Origin: an uncultured Lachnospiraceae bacterium
GTDB taxonomy: Bacteria > Bacillota > Clostridia > Lachnospirales > Lachnospiraceae
Reading direction: 5' to 3'
Assembly (NCBI GenBank): GCA_900320485.1
Contig: ONSO01000010.1
Coordinates: 1-34,837, forward strand
Length of the DNA stretch: 34,837 bases
The translations under genes and the position numbers were made by a program. This document shows positions 1 through 7,871 of the stretch, one piece after another. Positions within the stretch are counted from its first letter, which is position 1, and the number at the start of each line of letters is the position of its first letter. The notes under the pieces are model-generated. The model searched no databases. It saw nothing but the letters and a program-made list of their open reading frames with translations, and was not told where the DNA came from.

Positions 1-150
1 CTTTCCGTCATGGGCATAAGCCCTTCCTCCATCCTTTGGAAGATGCGGGGCAAATACCGCCGTCGTGATCACCGTGGCGGCAAATGCAACCATTATGCCC
101 AAAAAAGCCATGAGTGACGCCGAAACGTCCGGCAATAATAACTGTAACAT
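1..150 (-). CDS. 5' fragment of an MraY-like phosphosugar transferase (cut by window edge)
   Basis: An open frame starts with ATG at 148-150 and runs off the left edge with no stop. The 50 visible residues begin MLQLLLPDVSASLMAF, contain one hydrophobic segment (about residues 12-33) and then LPKDGGRAYAHDGK. The D-x-GR-x-(F/Y)A-x-(D/N)GK pattern after the first membrane helix resembles the N-terminus of clostridial MraY/WecA-type (glycosyltransferase family 4) membrane proteins; this is from memory, not a search. The start lies 6 nt after the stop of the GH2 gene, with GAGGA about 10 nt upstream, so it is probably translated from the same transcript. A peptidoglycan-lipid enzyme behind two sugar hydrolases is an odd combination, and it may be another small membrane protein. 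The rest of the gene is needed to decide. Confidence 0.45.
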   Translation of the reverse strand, partial: MLQLLLPDVSASLMAFLGIMVAFAATVITTAVFAPHLPKDGGRAYAHDGK

Positions 151-156
151 AACTGA

Positions 157-3100
157 CTATTCCTCAACTTTCCGGAACCGAATGGACTCCAAATTAAACT
201 GACAGCCCGGCAGGAAAATAAGATCCATCCTGCCTTTTCCGCTGATCTTCTCGAAGGTAAAGGTCTGCTCCTGATAGTCATTTTTTCCCGTTCCCTTGAA
301 TTCCACCATGCGAGCCTTCACTTCACTTCCATCCTCCGGCTTTAACCTTAAATGGATGGTGTTGACCGCAAGAGGCGTGAACCCGCAAATGGTAACGCTT
401 GCCGTACCTTCCTGTCCGAAGTCCATGTTTTCAAATTCCATGGTCACGTTATTGCCGATTCCTTCAATGCGTCTTCCGTTCTTATGGAATTCATCACCGT
501 AAACTCTCGTGGCCTCATCCGCATACAGAAGCCCAAATGCCTTTTCCTGCTTTGCAAAGGAGAAGCCTTTAACGTGGATCTTCTTATCCTTCATGCGAAA
601 GCCGATGCTGGTTACGCCCTTCAGTCTCCTTGGAAGCTTCCAGGTTTCCTCCTGATAAACGTTCCAGATGGAAGGCTTTTGGTAGATCACCGTATCTACA
701 AGGGAACTGCCCTCTTTGCCCGGCATTCCCTCCCAGATCTCCAGGGGGTATTCCTCGCCGTTTAACGCAAAGATGGGAATGGTGATCTCGTCGGATCCAA
801 ATTCGCCAAAATCCACGTTTTCAAACAACACGGCGCTTTCTCCGTCTCTGGCGGTGGAGAAACCCTTTTCATTGCCATTTCCGATATCGCCGAAATGCTT
901 GGAATAGAGTCCGCCGGTGATAAATCCGTAAGGATTTAAGAACGCCTGGCCAAGTCCCTTTGCCTCAAATTCCAGCTCAGAGATCACCGTCACTCTTCCC
1001 GTGGGTTCCAATGCCATGCAGCGCACCAGAAATTCTCCGTCGCCGAGAGCCGTCACCTTTGCTTTCCTCACGTTGCCGCGATCCATGCCGTCCTTAGCCT
1101 CACCGGCGGGAAGCTCTTCGATCTTCGCCGTGGGAAGTTCAATGCCGGAGGCATCTACCACTCTCCATAAAAGCTCGGGCTTTGCAGTCTCAGGGAAAAC
1201 GTGCACCGTGACCTCTGCTGTTTTTTTGCGCTTTCCAAGCTTGCGCTCGCCTTCCGCCGTAATCTCCAGCTTTCTTGTGGGGACGTAAAGCTCTTGCTTT
1301 CCGGTCTGCTTCAAGGTAAGACAGTTTTCCTCGTACGTCTTGGGAACTGCCTTTGCGGGCTTTGCCTCCAAAAGTACCTGCCCCTCATGCAAACCTTCTC
1401 CGGACGCCACGACGCGAATGGTACCGCTCTCCCCCGTGGCTCCGATCACAGCCAAAAGCTTACCGGAAAAGAGTTTTCTCGTGTCCGTCTTATAATTGTC
1501 TTCATCCGCACTGTCTCCGTTATCCATGCCAAGAAGCCGCCCCGGTCCCTCGATCCGGACGGTGACGTAATCCACCGCATTTTCCACGGGATGGCCCTTT
1601 TCGTCCAGAGTCTCAATGGTGACAAAGATCAGATCCCTGCCATCCGCATCCATCTCCGTCTTATCCGGCGTCAGGCAGATCTGGCGGCTGTCGCCAAAGG
1701 AAAGTCTATCCTCCCGCGCCACCTCCCTGCCGTTCTCGTCATAAGCCACGGCAGTGATCACGCCGCTCTCATAAGGAACCCGCCAGTTTCCGTAAAGGCT
1801 CTTACCCTTTTTATGGTCGATCACCTGCCTGCCCTGGCGCCTTCCGTTGACAAAGAGCTCTACCTGAGCCGCATTGGTACAGGCTCGGACGTCGATCATC
1901 TGTCCCGGATTGAAATCCCAGTAAGGGAACAGATGAACCATGGGTTTTTCCCGTACGTCCGTCCATTCCGCCTGGAACAGGTAATAGGGATCCTTGGGGA
2001 AGCCCGCCGTATCGATCTGTCCAAAGTAAGAATTCTTGGTGTGATAAGGCGTAGGCTCACCAATGTAATCAAATCCCGTCCAAATATACTGACCAAAACA
2101 AAATTCCGCATCCCTGTGGTCCGTGATCACCTTCTCCGTGCTCTCCGCCCCCCAGCTGGTGGAAGAATTTCCCAAAGCCGAGCACTGAAGATCCTCATCC
2201 GAAAGAATTGACTGGGAAAGCGGGAAGTGATAAATGCCGCGGCTCTGTACCACGGATGCAGTCTCACTGCCGTAAATGATCCAATCGGGGTGTTCCTTAT
2301 GATGCTGCTCATAATACTTCTCCCCGTAGTTATAGCCCGCCATTTTTACAATGTCAGCACATTTTCTTGCGCCCTCCCAGGGCATGTAGTTCGATCCGAT
2401 GGTCACTTCCGCGTTGCCCTCCGGATCATTTTCGCGAACGTATCCCATGAGCCTCCTCGTGATCTCCTGACCATGGTCATCCGCATGGGTATCATAAATT
2501 TCATTTCCAATGGACCAAAGGAACGTGCTGGGATGATTTCTGTCCCTGCGCACCCAGCTTTGCACGTCCCGCTGCGCCCACTCCACAAAAAATCTTGCAT
2601 AGTCGTAAGTTGTCTTGGGCCTCTCCCACATGTCAAACGCCTCGGAATCCACCAAGAAGCCCATGCGGTCGCACAGTTCCATGAACTCCGGCGCCGGAGG
2701 ATTATGGCTGGTGCGGATGCTGTTAACGCCCATGTCCTGCAGAATCTTAAACTGACGCTTTAAGGCCACTTCATTAAATGCCGCCCCAAGGCATCCAAGG
2801 TCATGGTGTTCACAGACGCCCTGGATCTTTAACAGTCTGCCGTTTAAGAATAAACCATCCTTGGGGGTAAATCCAATGCTGCGGAAACCAACAAGATAGG
2901 TCTGGAAGTCGAGCAGTTCCTTTCCGTCAAAAAGCTTTACCGTCAGGCGATAACAGTTGGGCGCCTTTACGTCCCAGAGGGCCGGATCCTCAATGACGGT
3001 ATGCAGTGAATGCTTTCCATCCTTCCCCGCAGTTCCGGTAAAGCTTCCGCCCTCATATTTACCGTCAAAAGCCTCGCCGGCTTTCTTAGTCCGCCGGAAG

Positions 3101-3711
3101 GCATCATCGTTTTCCCTTGTCAGCTCATAGGTCACCGTAAGCTCCCCGCCCCGGTCGTTTTCCACTTCCGTGAAAAGATCCATGGTAAAGCTGTGATTCT
3201 CCTCCAGATTCTTGCCCTCCGGCCGGATCACCACGTAGGTTCCGTCAATGGGAAGATACGCCTTCTTACAGACCTTCATCCAGACGTTACGATAAATACC
3301 CGCGCCGGAATACCACCGGGAATTCGGAGACCGGTGCCGCGCCAACACAATGATTTCGTTTTTTCCCTCCTTTAAGGCTTCCGTCACGTCCGCAGTAAAG
3401 GAGGTATAGCCATATTTCCAATCCATCAGGGCCTTGCCGTTTACGTAAACGGTAGAATCCATGTATACGCCGTCAAAACGGATCTGCAGGCGCTCACCCT
3501 CTGCCAGATGGTTTTCAAAGCTCTTCTTATACCAGCCAAAACCATCCTCATAAAGATTTTTAGCGTCATAGATCAGCCAGTCATGCGGCAGCTCCACCGG
3601 CTGAAACTCTTTCTTTCTCTTCCGGATCTCCTCCAGCGTCGTATCCGGCGCCGTCTTTAGAAAAGACCAGCCGTCCGTCCATAATTCCATGTTACTCAAG
3701 GCCTGTATCAT
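157..3711 (-). CDS. Glycoside hydrolase family 2 enzyme with DUF4982 and C-terminal beta-sandwich domains
   Basis: A large (1184 aa) cytoplasmic GH2 exo-glycosidase; no signal peptide. Order: jelly-roll sugar-binding domain (about 35-155), Ig-like domain (170-275), TIM barrel (285-590), DUF4982/Ig-like segment (620-820), then two beta-sandwich modules of possible carbohydrate-binding type (about 930-1070 and 1080-1180). The acid/base glutamate is E404 in SIGNE and the nucleophile is E483 in YGSET, matching family GH2. Substrate cannot be read from sequence: beta-galactosidase, beta-glucuronidase or beta-xylosidase-like activities all occur in this subgroup. The start at 3711 has AAGGA about 10 nt upstream and leaves a 22-nt gap from the GH67 stop. 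An in-frame ATG at 3759 would overlap GH67 by 26 nt and has a poor ribosome site. Context (GH67 immediately upstream) suggests it trims hemicellulose-derived oligosaccharides. Confidence 0.9.
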   Translation of the reverse strand: MIQALSNMELWTDGWSFLKTAPDTTLEEIRKRKKEFQPVELPHDWLIYDAKNLYEDGFGWYKKSFENHLAEGERLQIRFDGVYMDSTVYVNGKALMDWKYGYTSFTADVTEALKEGKNEIIVLARHRSPNSRWYSGAGIYRNVWMKVCKKAYLPIDGTYVVIRPEGKNLEENHSFTMDLFTEVENDRGGELTVTYELTRENDDAFRRTKKAGEAFDGKYEGGSFTGTAGKDGKHSLHTVIEDPALWDVKAPNCYRLTVKLFDGKELLDFQTYLVGFRSIGFTPKDGLFLNGRLLKIQGVCEHHDLGCLGAAFNEVALKRQFKILQDMGVNSIRTSHNPPAPEFMELCDRMGFLVDSEAFDMWERPKTTYDYARFFVEWAQRDVQSWVRRDRNHPSTFLWSIGNEIYDTHADDHGQEITRRLMGYVRENDPEGNAEVTIGSNYMPWEGARKCADIVKMAGYNYGEKYYEQHHKEHPDWIIYGSETASVVQSRGIYHFPLSQSILSDEDLQCSALGNSSTSWGAESTEKVITDHRDAEFCFGQYIWTGFDYIGEPTPYHTKNSYFGQIDTAGFPKDPYYLFQAEWTDVREKPMVHLFPYWDFNPGQMIDVRACTNAAQVELFVNGRRQGRQVIDHKKGKSLYGNWRVPYESGVITAVAYDENGREVAREDRLSFGDSRQICLTPDKTEMDADGRDLIFVTIETLDEKGHPVENAVDYVTVRIEGPGRLLGMDNGDSADEDNYKTDTRKLFSGKLLAVIGATGESGTIRVVASGEGLHEGQVLLEAKPAKAVPKTYEENCLTLKQTGKQELYVPTRKLEITAEGERKLGKRKKTAEVTVHVFPETAKPELLWRVVDASGIELPTAKIEELPAGEAKDGMDRGNVRKAKVTALGDGEFLVRCMALEPTGRVTVISELEFEAKGLGQAFLNPYGFITGGLYSKHFGDIGNGNEKGFSTARDGESAVLFENVDFGEFGSDEITIPIFALNGEEYPLEIWEGMPGKEGSSLVDTVIYQKPSIWNVYQEETWKLPRRLKGVTSIGFRMKDKKIHVKGFSFAKQEKAFGLLYADEATRVYGDEFHKNGRRIEGIGNNVTMEFENMDFGQEGTASVTICGFTPLAVNTIHLRLKPEDGSEVKARMVEFKGTGKNDYQEQTFTFEKISGKGRMDLIFLPGCQFNLESIRFRKVEE

Positions 3712-3733
3712 CTTACGTTCATCCTTTCCGTGA

Positions 3734-5758
3734 TCAATAGATGGTTCTTCCCTTTTCATCCGGGATGCCGCTCTTGCGGTAGAAGTATGTATTTACCTGG
3801 TCACGCCAGTCTCTGGCATTTCTAAGCTGCCTGTCAAACCGTTCCTTTACGTTGGCAAAGACTTCTTCGTCTACCTTGCCCTCTAAGCCTTCCCATGCCT
3901 TCGCATAGCCTTCCGCTTCCTCATAGCCCTCAAAGTGGCTGTCATAAATGTGCTGGATCAGCGTCTTCCCGGTCTTTAAGACGTGAGTGTAAGGCACGTG
4001 ATGGAAGAACAACAATAGCTCCTCGGGACAGCTTTCCAAGGAATTATATGCTGATGCATTGGGTTCATAGTACTGTCTCACGTAACCCGTTCCCGCGTCA
4101 GTTCTGTCAACGCCGATGCCAAGGTGGTCTGCCCTGTGATAAGTTCCCCACCGGTCGTATTCATATCCGTCCACGCTGCAGCCATAATGAACGTGCGGCG
4201 TCACCATCCAGCCAATGCCAAGGGGACTGGTGTACTTTTCATACGTTGCCCTGGAAGGAAGAAGAATTCCCTTTACGGTCTTTATTACTTCCGCGTCCGT
4301 GGAAATGCTCATGGGGATCCACTCGTCAAGGATCTCTTCTGCGGACAGGGAGGTTTGGAATGCCAGGCGGCCGAAGCCGTAAAGGTTTGCCGCTGCCAGA
4401 TAATTACCCGTCCAGTTGGCATCGTTTCCGGTGTTGATGACTGCCGCCATGCCCGTATTCTTATTTCCCATGGTCCGGCCGCTGATCACGTCCGCAACGG
4501 TATCCGCGCCGGGCTTGCAGTAGGTGTGGAAATCCAAAACCTCTTTGAACATGGGAATGAGGTAACACACGTCGATCTGGTGACCGGTATATTCCTGCGC
4601 CACCTGAACCTCCAGCATCTGATTCGTCTTCTTTAAGCCGCCGAGAAGCGGGGAAATGGGCTCGCGGATCTGAAAATCCATGGGGCCGTTCTTGATCTGA
4701 AGGATCACGTTGTCATGATAATCTCCGTCCATCTTGATAAAATTGTCATAACCTGCCCGCGCCCTGTCAGTCTTGTAATCACGCCAATCCTGCTGGCAAT
4801 TATAGACAAAGCATCTCCAAATGATAATGCCGCCGTAGGGCAAAGCCGCGTCCGCCAGCATGTTGGCGCCATCCGCCTGGGTCCGGCCATAGGTAAAGGG
4901 CCCGGGTCTTCCCTCGGAATCCGCTTTCACAAGGAATCCGCCAAGGTTCGGGATCTTAGTGAAGCACTCCTTCATTTTCTCCTTCCACCATGCGATCACG
5001 CGCTCGTCCAAAGGATCCGCACTGTCAAGGCCGCCGATCTCGATAGTGGAGGCATAGTTCAGGCTCAGGAAAAATTTGATGCCGTATTCCGCAAAAATCT
5101 CTGCCATCTGAGCCACCTTTTCAAAAAAGCGGTCCGTGATGAGCCAGCTGGCAGCCTGCTTTACGTTTACGTTGTTGATGACCGTGCCGTTGATGCCAAT
5201 GCTGGCCATGAGGCGGGCATAATCCCTGGTTCTCTCGTTGATGATGACGTCATCATCCGCAAAGAAAAAGGATCTGCCGGAGTATCCTCTCTCGATACTG
5301 CCGTCCATGTTGTCCCAATGGTTGAACATACGCAGGGGATTGTCCGGGTTGCAGGTCTTGCAAACGCCTGCCAGGCTCTTTTCCATGGAGATCAGGCGCA
5401 GCAGGTGAAATACGCCATAGAGAAGGCCTTTTTCGTCCGTAGCTCCCACGGTAAGTCTTCCATCCTCTTCCTTCAGGACGTAGCCTTCCGCCTTCACGCC
5501 TGCTTCGTTGTTCTCCTCCAGCCTTTGAAGAACAATTCCCGAAGACTTTGCCGCATTTTCTCCTTCGCCTGCCGTTTGAACCTTCGCACCGAGCATGCCA
5601 AGTGCTCCGTCCGTCAGCTCCTTAAGGGCACTTTTCACCACGGGTTCCTCCATGGAAAAACCCTGAATCCAAACATTTTGAAAATAGCTGGCATTTCCGT
5701 TTTCCGCCTTTTTTTCATAACTCAGCCATAACTGCTTCCACTTACTCACCTGTTCCAT
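3734..5758 (-). CDS. aguA: Alpha-glucuronidase, glycoside hydrolase family 67
   Basis: Removes (4-O-methyl-)glucuronic acid from the non-reducing end of aldouronic acids derived from glucuronoxylan. The 674-aa length fits family GH67 and there is no signal peptide, so it acts on imported oligosaccharides. The N-terminal alpha/beta domain is followed by a TIM barrel from about residue 130. Catalytic residues are visible: acid E282 in ADSEGRPGP, base residues D361 in KNGPMDFQ and E389 in AQEYTGHQ, spaced as in characterised GH67 enzymes. The chosen ATG at 5758 is preceded by GAGGTG; an ATG 12 nt upstream (5770) is the alternative. A promoter is predicted at 5829-5857 and the GH2 gene follows directly, so the two are probably co-transcribed. 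Confidence 0.95.
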   Translation of the reverse strand: MEQVSKWKQLWLSYEKKAENGNASYFQNVWIQGFSMEEPVVKSALKELTDGALGMLGAKVQTAGEGENAAKSSGIVLQRLEENNEAGVKAEGYVLKEEDGRLTVGATDEKGLLYGVFHLLRLISMEKSLAGVCKTCNPDNPLRMFNHWDNMDGSIERGYSGRSFFFADDDVIINERTRDYARLMASIGINGTVINNVNVKQAASWLITDRFFEKVAQMAEIFAEYGIKFFLSLNYASTIEIGGLDSADPLDERVIAWWKEKMKECFTKIPNLGGFLVKADSEGRPGPFTYGRTQADGANMLADAALPYGGIIIWRCFVYNCQQDWRDYKTDRARAGYDNFIKMDGDYHDNVILQIKNGPMDFQIREPISPLLGGLKKTNQMLEVQVAQEYTGHQIDVCYLIPMFKEVLDFHTYCKPGADTVADVISGRTMGNKNTGMAAVINTGNDANWTGNYLAAANLYGFGRLAFQTSLSAEEILDEWIPMSISTDAEVIKTVKGILLPSRATYEKYTSPLGIGWMVTPHVHYGCSVDGYEYDRWGTYHRADHLGIGVDRTDAGTGYVRQYYEPNASAYNSLESCPEELLLFFHHVPYTHVLKTGKTLIQHIYDSHFEGYEEAEGYAKAWEGLEGKVDEEVFANVKERFDRQLRNARDWRDQVNTYFYRKSGIPDEKGRTIY

Positions 5759-5828
5759 GTCGCACCTCATTCTTCCCCAAAAAATTTGCCTCCGTCAAGC
5801 CTCTGCCTAACATAACGCATATAGAATT

Positions 5829-5857
5829 ATCATATCATCTTTTCCCACAAAATTCAA
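5829..5857 (-). promoter_or_regulatory. Predicted sigma-A promoter of the GH67-GH2 operon
   Basis: On the minus strand TTGAAT (5852-5857) and TATGAT (5829-5834) are separated by exactly 17 nt, close to the consensus TTGACA/TATAAT. It would start transcription about 60 nt before the GH67 start codon. No clear cre or LacI-type operator was seen next to it. Confidence 0.6.
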
Positions 5858-5896
5858 CGCAAATCATATGGGACCAGACCCATTTCGCACTGGTTT

Positions 5897-5917
5897 CATT
5901 GCGCGCCATGCGCAATG
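5897..5917. other. Inverted repeat between GH67 promoter and structured element A
   Basis: CATTGCGC (5897-5904) and GCGCAATG (5910-5917) are a perfect 8-bp inverted repeat with a 5-nt loop. It lies upstream of the GH67 promoter on the minus strand and about 40 bp before the predicted promoter of element A on the plus strand. It could be an operator or a hairpin; nothing decides between these. Confidence 0.35.
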
Positions 5918-5957
5918 AGCCTGCACCGCACGATTGCGAGCAGCATTGCGCCTAACT

Positions 5958-6215
5958 TATAATAAATTCAGCAAAACTTATCTTTTTATATGTGCATTTC
6001 CTCGCCTTTGGGAGGTTCTGCACAGATAAATCCTTAGATTTTCAGGAAACTATCGGTGAAAACCCGTAAAAACACGTGATTTTTCCTTCCCTTACGCATA
6101 TAACAAGGTTACAATTCAAAGTTTTATATGCTTGACCATCAAAAAGAGCGAGAATCAAGCATATAATGTAATCCTTTTTGTTGTTTTTAGCTGCTTTCCG
6201 CATGCAAGCAGCGCA
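5958..6215 (+). ncRNA. Predicted structured RNA element, copy A
   Basis: This stretch has no gene but aligns position by position with 7399-7650. A TATAAT (5958-5963) sits 25 nt before the first hairpin arm, with TTGCGA 18 nt upstream as a possible -35. Stem 1 pairs 5986-5994 (TTATATGTG) with 6095-6103 (CGCATATAA). Stem 2 pairs 6124-6135 with 6155-6166, 12 perfect base pairs. A third stem pairs 6190-6196 with 6206-6212 (GCTGCTT/AAGCAGC). The internal motif TATCGGTG at 6051 is shared with copy B. The single non-Watson-Crick pair in stem 1 is G-U only if the plus strand is transcribed. The arms of stems 1 and 2 share the core TTATATG/CATATAA, so alternative pairing is possible. I do not recognise an Rfam family; a mobile palindromic repeat is the alternative. 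Confidence 0.45.
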
Positions 6216-6235
6216 GAATGACTCTTTGGGCTTCC

Positions 6236-6267
6236 ATGCAACCCTAACCTGCCTAATGCAACCCTAA
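6236..6267. repeat. Short direct repeat ATGCAACCCTAA, two copies
   Basis: ATGCAACCCTAA occurs at 6236-6247 and again at 6256-6267 (period 20). It lies between element A and the end of the nuclease-like gene. No function is evident. The rest of 6216-6334 shows no gene and no convincing terminator. Confidence 0.6.
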
Positions 6268-6334
6268 TTTGTGAGATGATTCCGTCTTACTCCACGGAGG
6301 AACTGGTAAGCGAGTCATAACACAGTATCCTCAA

Positions 6335-7144
6335 CTACAAAAGATACTCTTCTATCACGCCTTTAATCATTTTTGAGCTTAATGGGGTCTGTGAAGACTC
6401 AAAAGTGGCGATCATGTTTTTCCCCGAAAAAAAACCATTCTGCTGATAAATGCTTATCTTTTCTATGTTTTTATTGGCATATCCGGCATTGTCCATCATT
6501 CCGAAATGTTCCCAGACGTATTCTTCCCCCAGCCGCACGTTAAGACACGTAAAATCAGGCCTTACCTGCCCCAGGCCTCTTAAATAGATGGGTTTCTCGT
6601 ATTTATATGGCACGCCATACTGTTCCAAAAGGTTTGCGATGATCAGTTCAGATTTAGACCTGACCCTGATCTCGTTTCCCGTATAAAATTCCGTATTCTC
6701 CGTAAATGGCATCGGCTCATAGCTTTCGGCCAGCCATTCTGCCACTATTTTATCTTGCTCAGGCACAAGAGGCGTTACAATCATCTTCCTCCCGCGATGC
6801 AACCCTGCATACACGTCTTCCAAAGCATTTTCCGATATGTATTCTCCATATTTTGCAAGGAGCTTATACTCCTCCCTCGCCTTCGCCAGCACCTTTTGAT
6901 CATAATCCTTTTGGGCCAATGCAGAGGCTATGGCCATATGATCCTTGGGAACATAACTTCCATTGGTGTCAGTCGCTTCCCTTCGCCAATAATACTGAAA
7001 ATAGCTCTTCTTATCCACGACTCTTAAAGTTCCTTCCGGATAATTTCCTTCTTTCTCACAAAGCAATTTTATTAGCTTCTCTAATGCCTCCTTTCTTTCA
7101 CGTACTTGCTCCTTAAAACCTTCGTTCATACGTAATCCGTTCAT
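6335..7144 (-). CDS. Predicted PD-(D/E)XK-superfamily nuclease-like protein of unknown role
   Basis: A 269-aa soluble protein with no signal peptide. Residues 6-32 and 80-100 are charged and helical, possibly coiled coil. Residues 160-255 look like a PD-(D/E)XK fold: E166 in RSKSELIIANLL, D197 in VRPDFT, then E212-H213 in YVWEHFGMMD, followed by a helix and FSGKNMIATFE. The usual E-x-K lysine is not obvious; WEH may replace it, as in related uncharacterised proteins. The ATG at 7144 has AAGGAG 7 nt upstream, a good ribosome site. The gene stands alone between two direct copies of a structured element and next to a 42-bp tandem repeat, which suggests accessory DNA. A nuclease in defence or repair is possible; no partner gene is visible. 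Confidence 0.7.
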   Translation of the reverse strand: MNGLRMNEGFKEQVRERKEALEKLIKLLCEKEGNYPEGTLRVVDKKSYFQYYWRREATDTNGSYVPKDHMAIASALAQKDYDQKVLAKAREEYKLLAKYGEYISENALEDVYAGLHRGRKMIVTPLVPEQDKIVAEWLAESYEPMPFTENTEFYTGNEIRVRSKSELIIANLLEQYGVPYKYEKPIYLRGLGQVRPDFTCLNVRLGEEYVWEHFGMMDNAGYANKNIEKISIYQQNGFFSGKNMIATFESSQTPLSSKMIKGVIEEYLL

Positions 7145-7248
7145 ACAACTCTCCTTTCACATTATTCTCCTAATCTTGGCAACATAAAAAATTTGTAAAA
7201 GTACTTTGCCCCCGCCCTTAGAAAGGCCACCGACCTACCGGGGTGCAC

Positions 7249-7390
7249 CAGCATGCCGGGATTGCTCACCAATACATCAAGATTGCTCGCCAGCATGCCG
7301 GGATTGCTCATCAATACATCAAGATTGCTCGCCAGCATGCCGGGATTGCTCATCAATACATCAAGATTGCTCGCCAGCATGCCGGGATTA
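7249..7390. repeat. 42-bp tandem repeat, three full units plus 16 bp
   Basis: Units start at 7249, 7291 and 7333, with a partial unit at 7375; they are almost identical. Each unit splits into two related 21-bp halves that share ATTGCTC. Because 42 is a multiple of three, every frame stays open across the array, producing apparent open frames on both strands (for example 7162-7446 minus). These have no supporting ribosome site or conserved sequence and I do not call them genes. The array lies upstream of the nuclease-like gene and directly before element B. Confidence 0.85.
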
Positions 7391-7398
7391 CCTGTCGA

Positions 7399-7650
7399 TA
7401 TAATAGATTCATGAAAATCCGCCTTTTTATATGCGCATTTGCCCAATTTTCAATGATGCCACACAGCGAAAAATCATATCTTGCACGTATTTATCGGTGC
7501 AAACCCCATGAATTCTGGTCTTTTGGGTCTTCCTTGCGCATATTAAATCTCGAAATCATTTTCTTTTATATGCTTGACCCTAAGGAGTCGGCGTAAATTA
7601 AGCATATAATCATTGCCTCTTGTCGCATTTTAGCTGTCTGGCGACAAATG
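7399..7650 (+). ncRNA. Predicted structured RNA element, copy B
   Basis: Second copy of the element at 5958-6215, same orientation. TATAAT at 7399-7404 again lies 25 nt before the first arm. Stem 1 pairs 7429-7437 with 7535-7543 (ATATGCGCA/TGCGCATAT, 9 perfect pairs); the U-G pair of copy A is C-G here. Stem 2 pairs 7566-7577 with 7598-7609; one C-G of copy A is U-G here, still pairing on the plus strand. TATCGGTG occurs at 7492, exactly 68 nt after the TTTTTATATG start as in copy A. Linkers are strongly diverged although spacing is kept within 1 nt. A 7-bp stem TTGTCGC/GCGACAA (7620-7626 and 7641-7647) replaces the third stem. No good -35 box precedes this copy. Confidence 0.42.
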
Positions 7651-7781
7651 ACGCAAAGCATTGCACGATCATAAACATATAAAATCGAATTAAGAATGGG
7701 ATTTGGCTGCGGATGAAGCTCCGCGAATGCTTCAAAGTACAATCACTCAAAGCAGAAAATAAATAGATAAGAATAGATTTC

Positions 7782-7816
7782 CGTCCGCAAGCCGGAACTC
7801 ATCCGGCTTGCGGACG
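7782..7816 (-). terminator. Hairpin terminator of the GH3 gene
   Basis: CGTCCGCAAGCCGG (7782-7795) and CCGGCTTGCGGACG (7803-7816) form a perfect 14-bp stem with a 7-nt loop, about 55 bp beyond the GH3 stop on the minus strand. The following minus-strand sequence is only moderately T-rich (GAAATCTATTCTT), so efficiency is uncertain. The segment from 7651 to 7781 holds a small GCGGA/TCCGC hairpin and nothing else I can identify. Confidence 0.65.
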
Positions 7817-7871
7817 TGCCGCAATATAACTTAAGATGCCAACCTGTGATCCAAACTTCAAACCGTTCGAA

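Noticed and set aside
1201-2211. Long plus-strand frame opposite the GH2 gene
   Set aside because: Shadow of a well-supported GH2 coding frame; no family resemblance or start signal.
4715-5731. 338-codon plus-strand frame opposite GH67
   Set aside because: Shadow frame; the opposite strand has all GH67 catalytic motifs.
7162-7446. 94-codon minus-strand open frame with NPGMLASNLDVLMS repeats
   Set aside because: The frame is open because the repeat period is 42; no ribosome site, overlap with structured element B, and no recognisable family.
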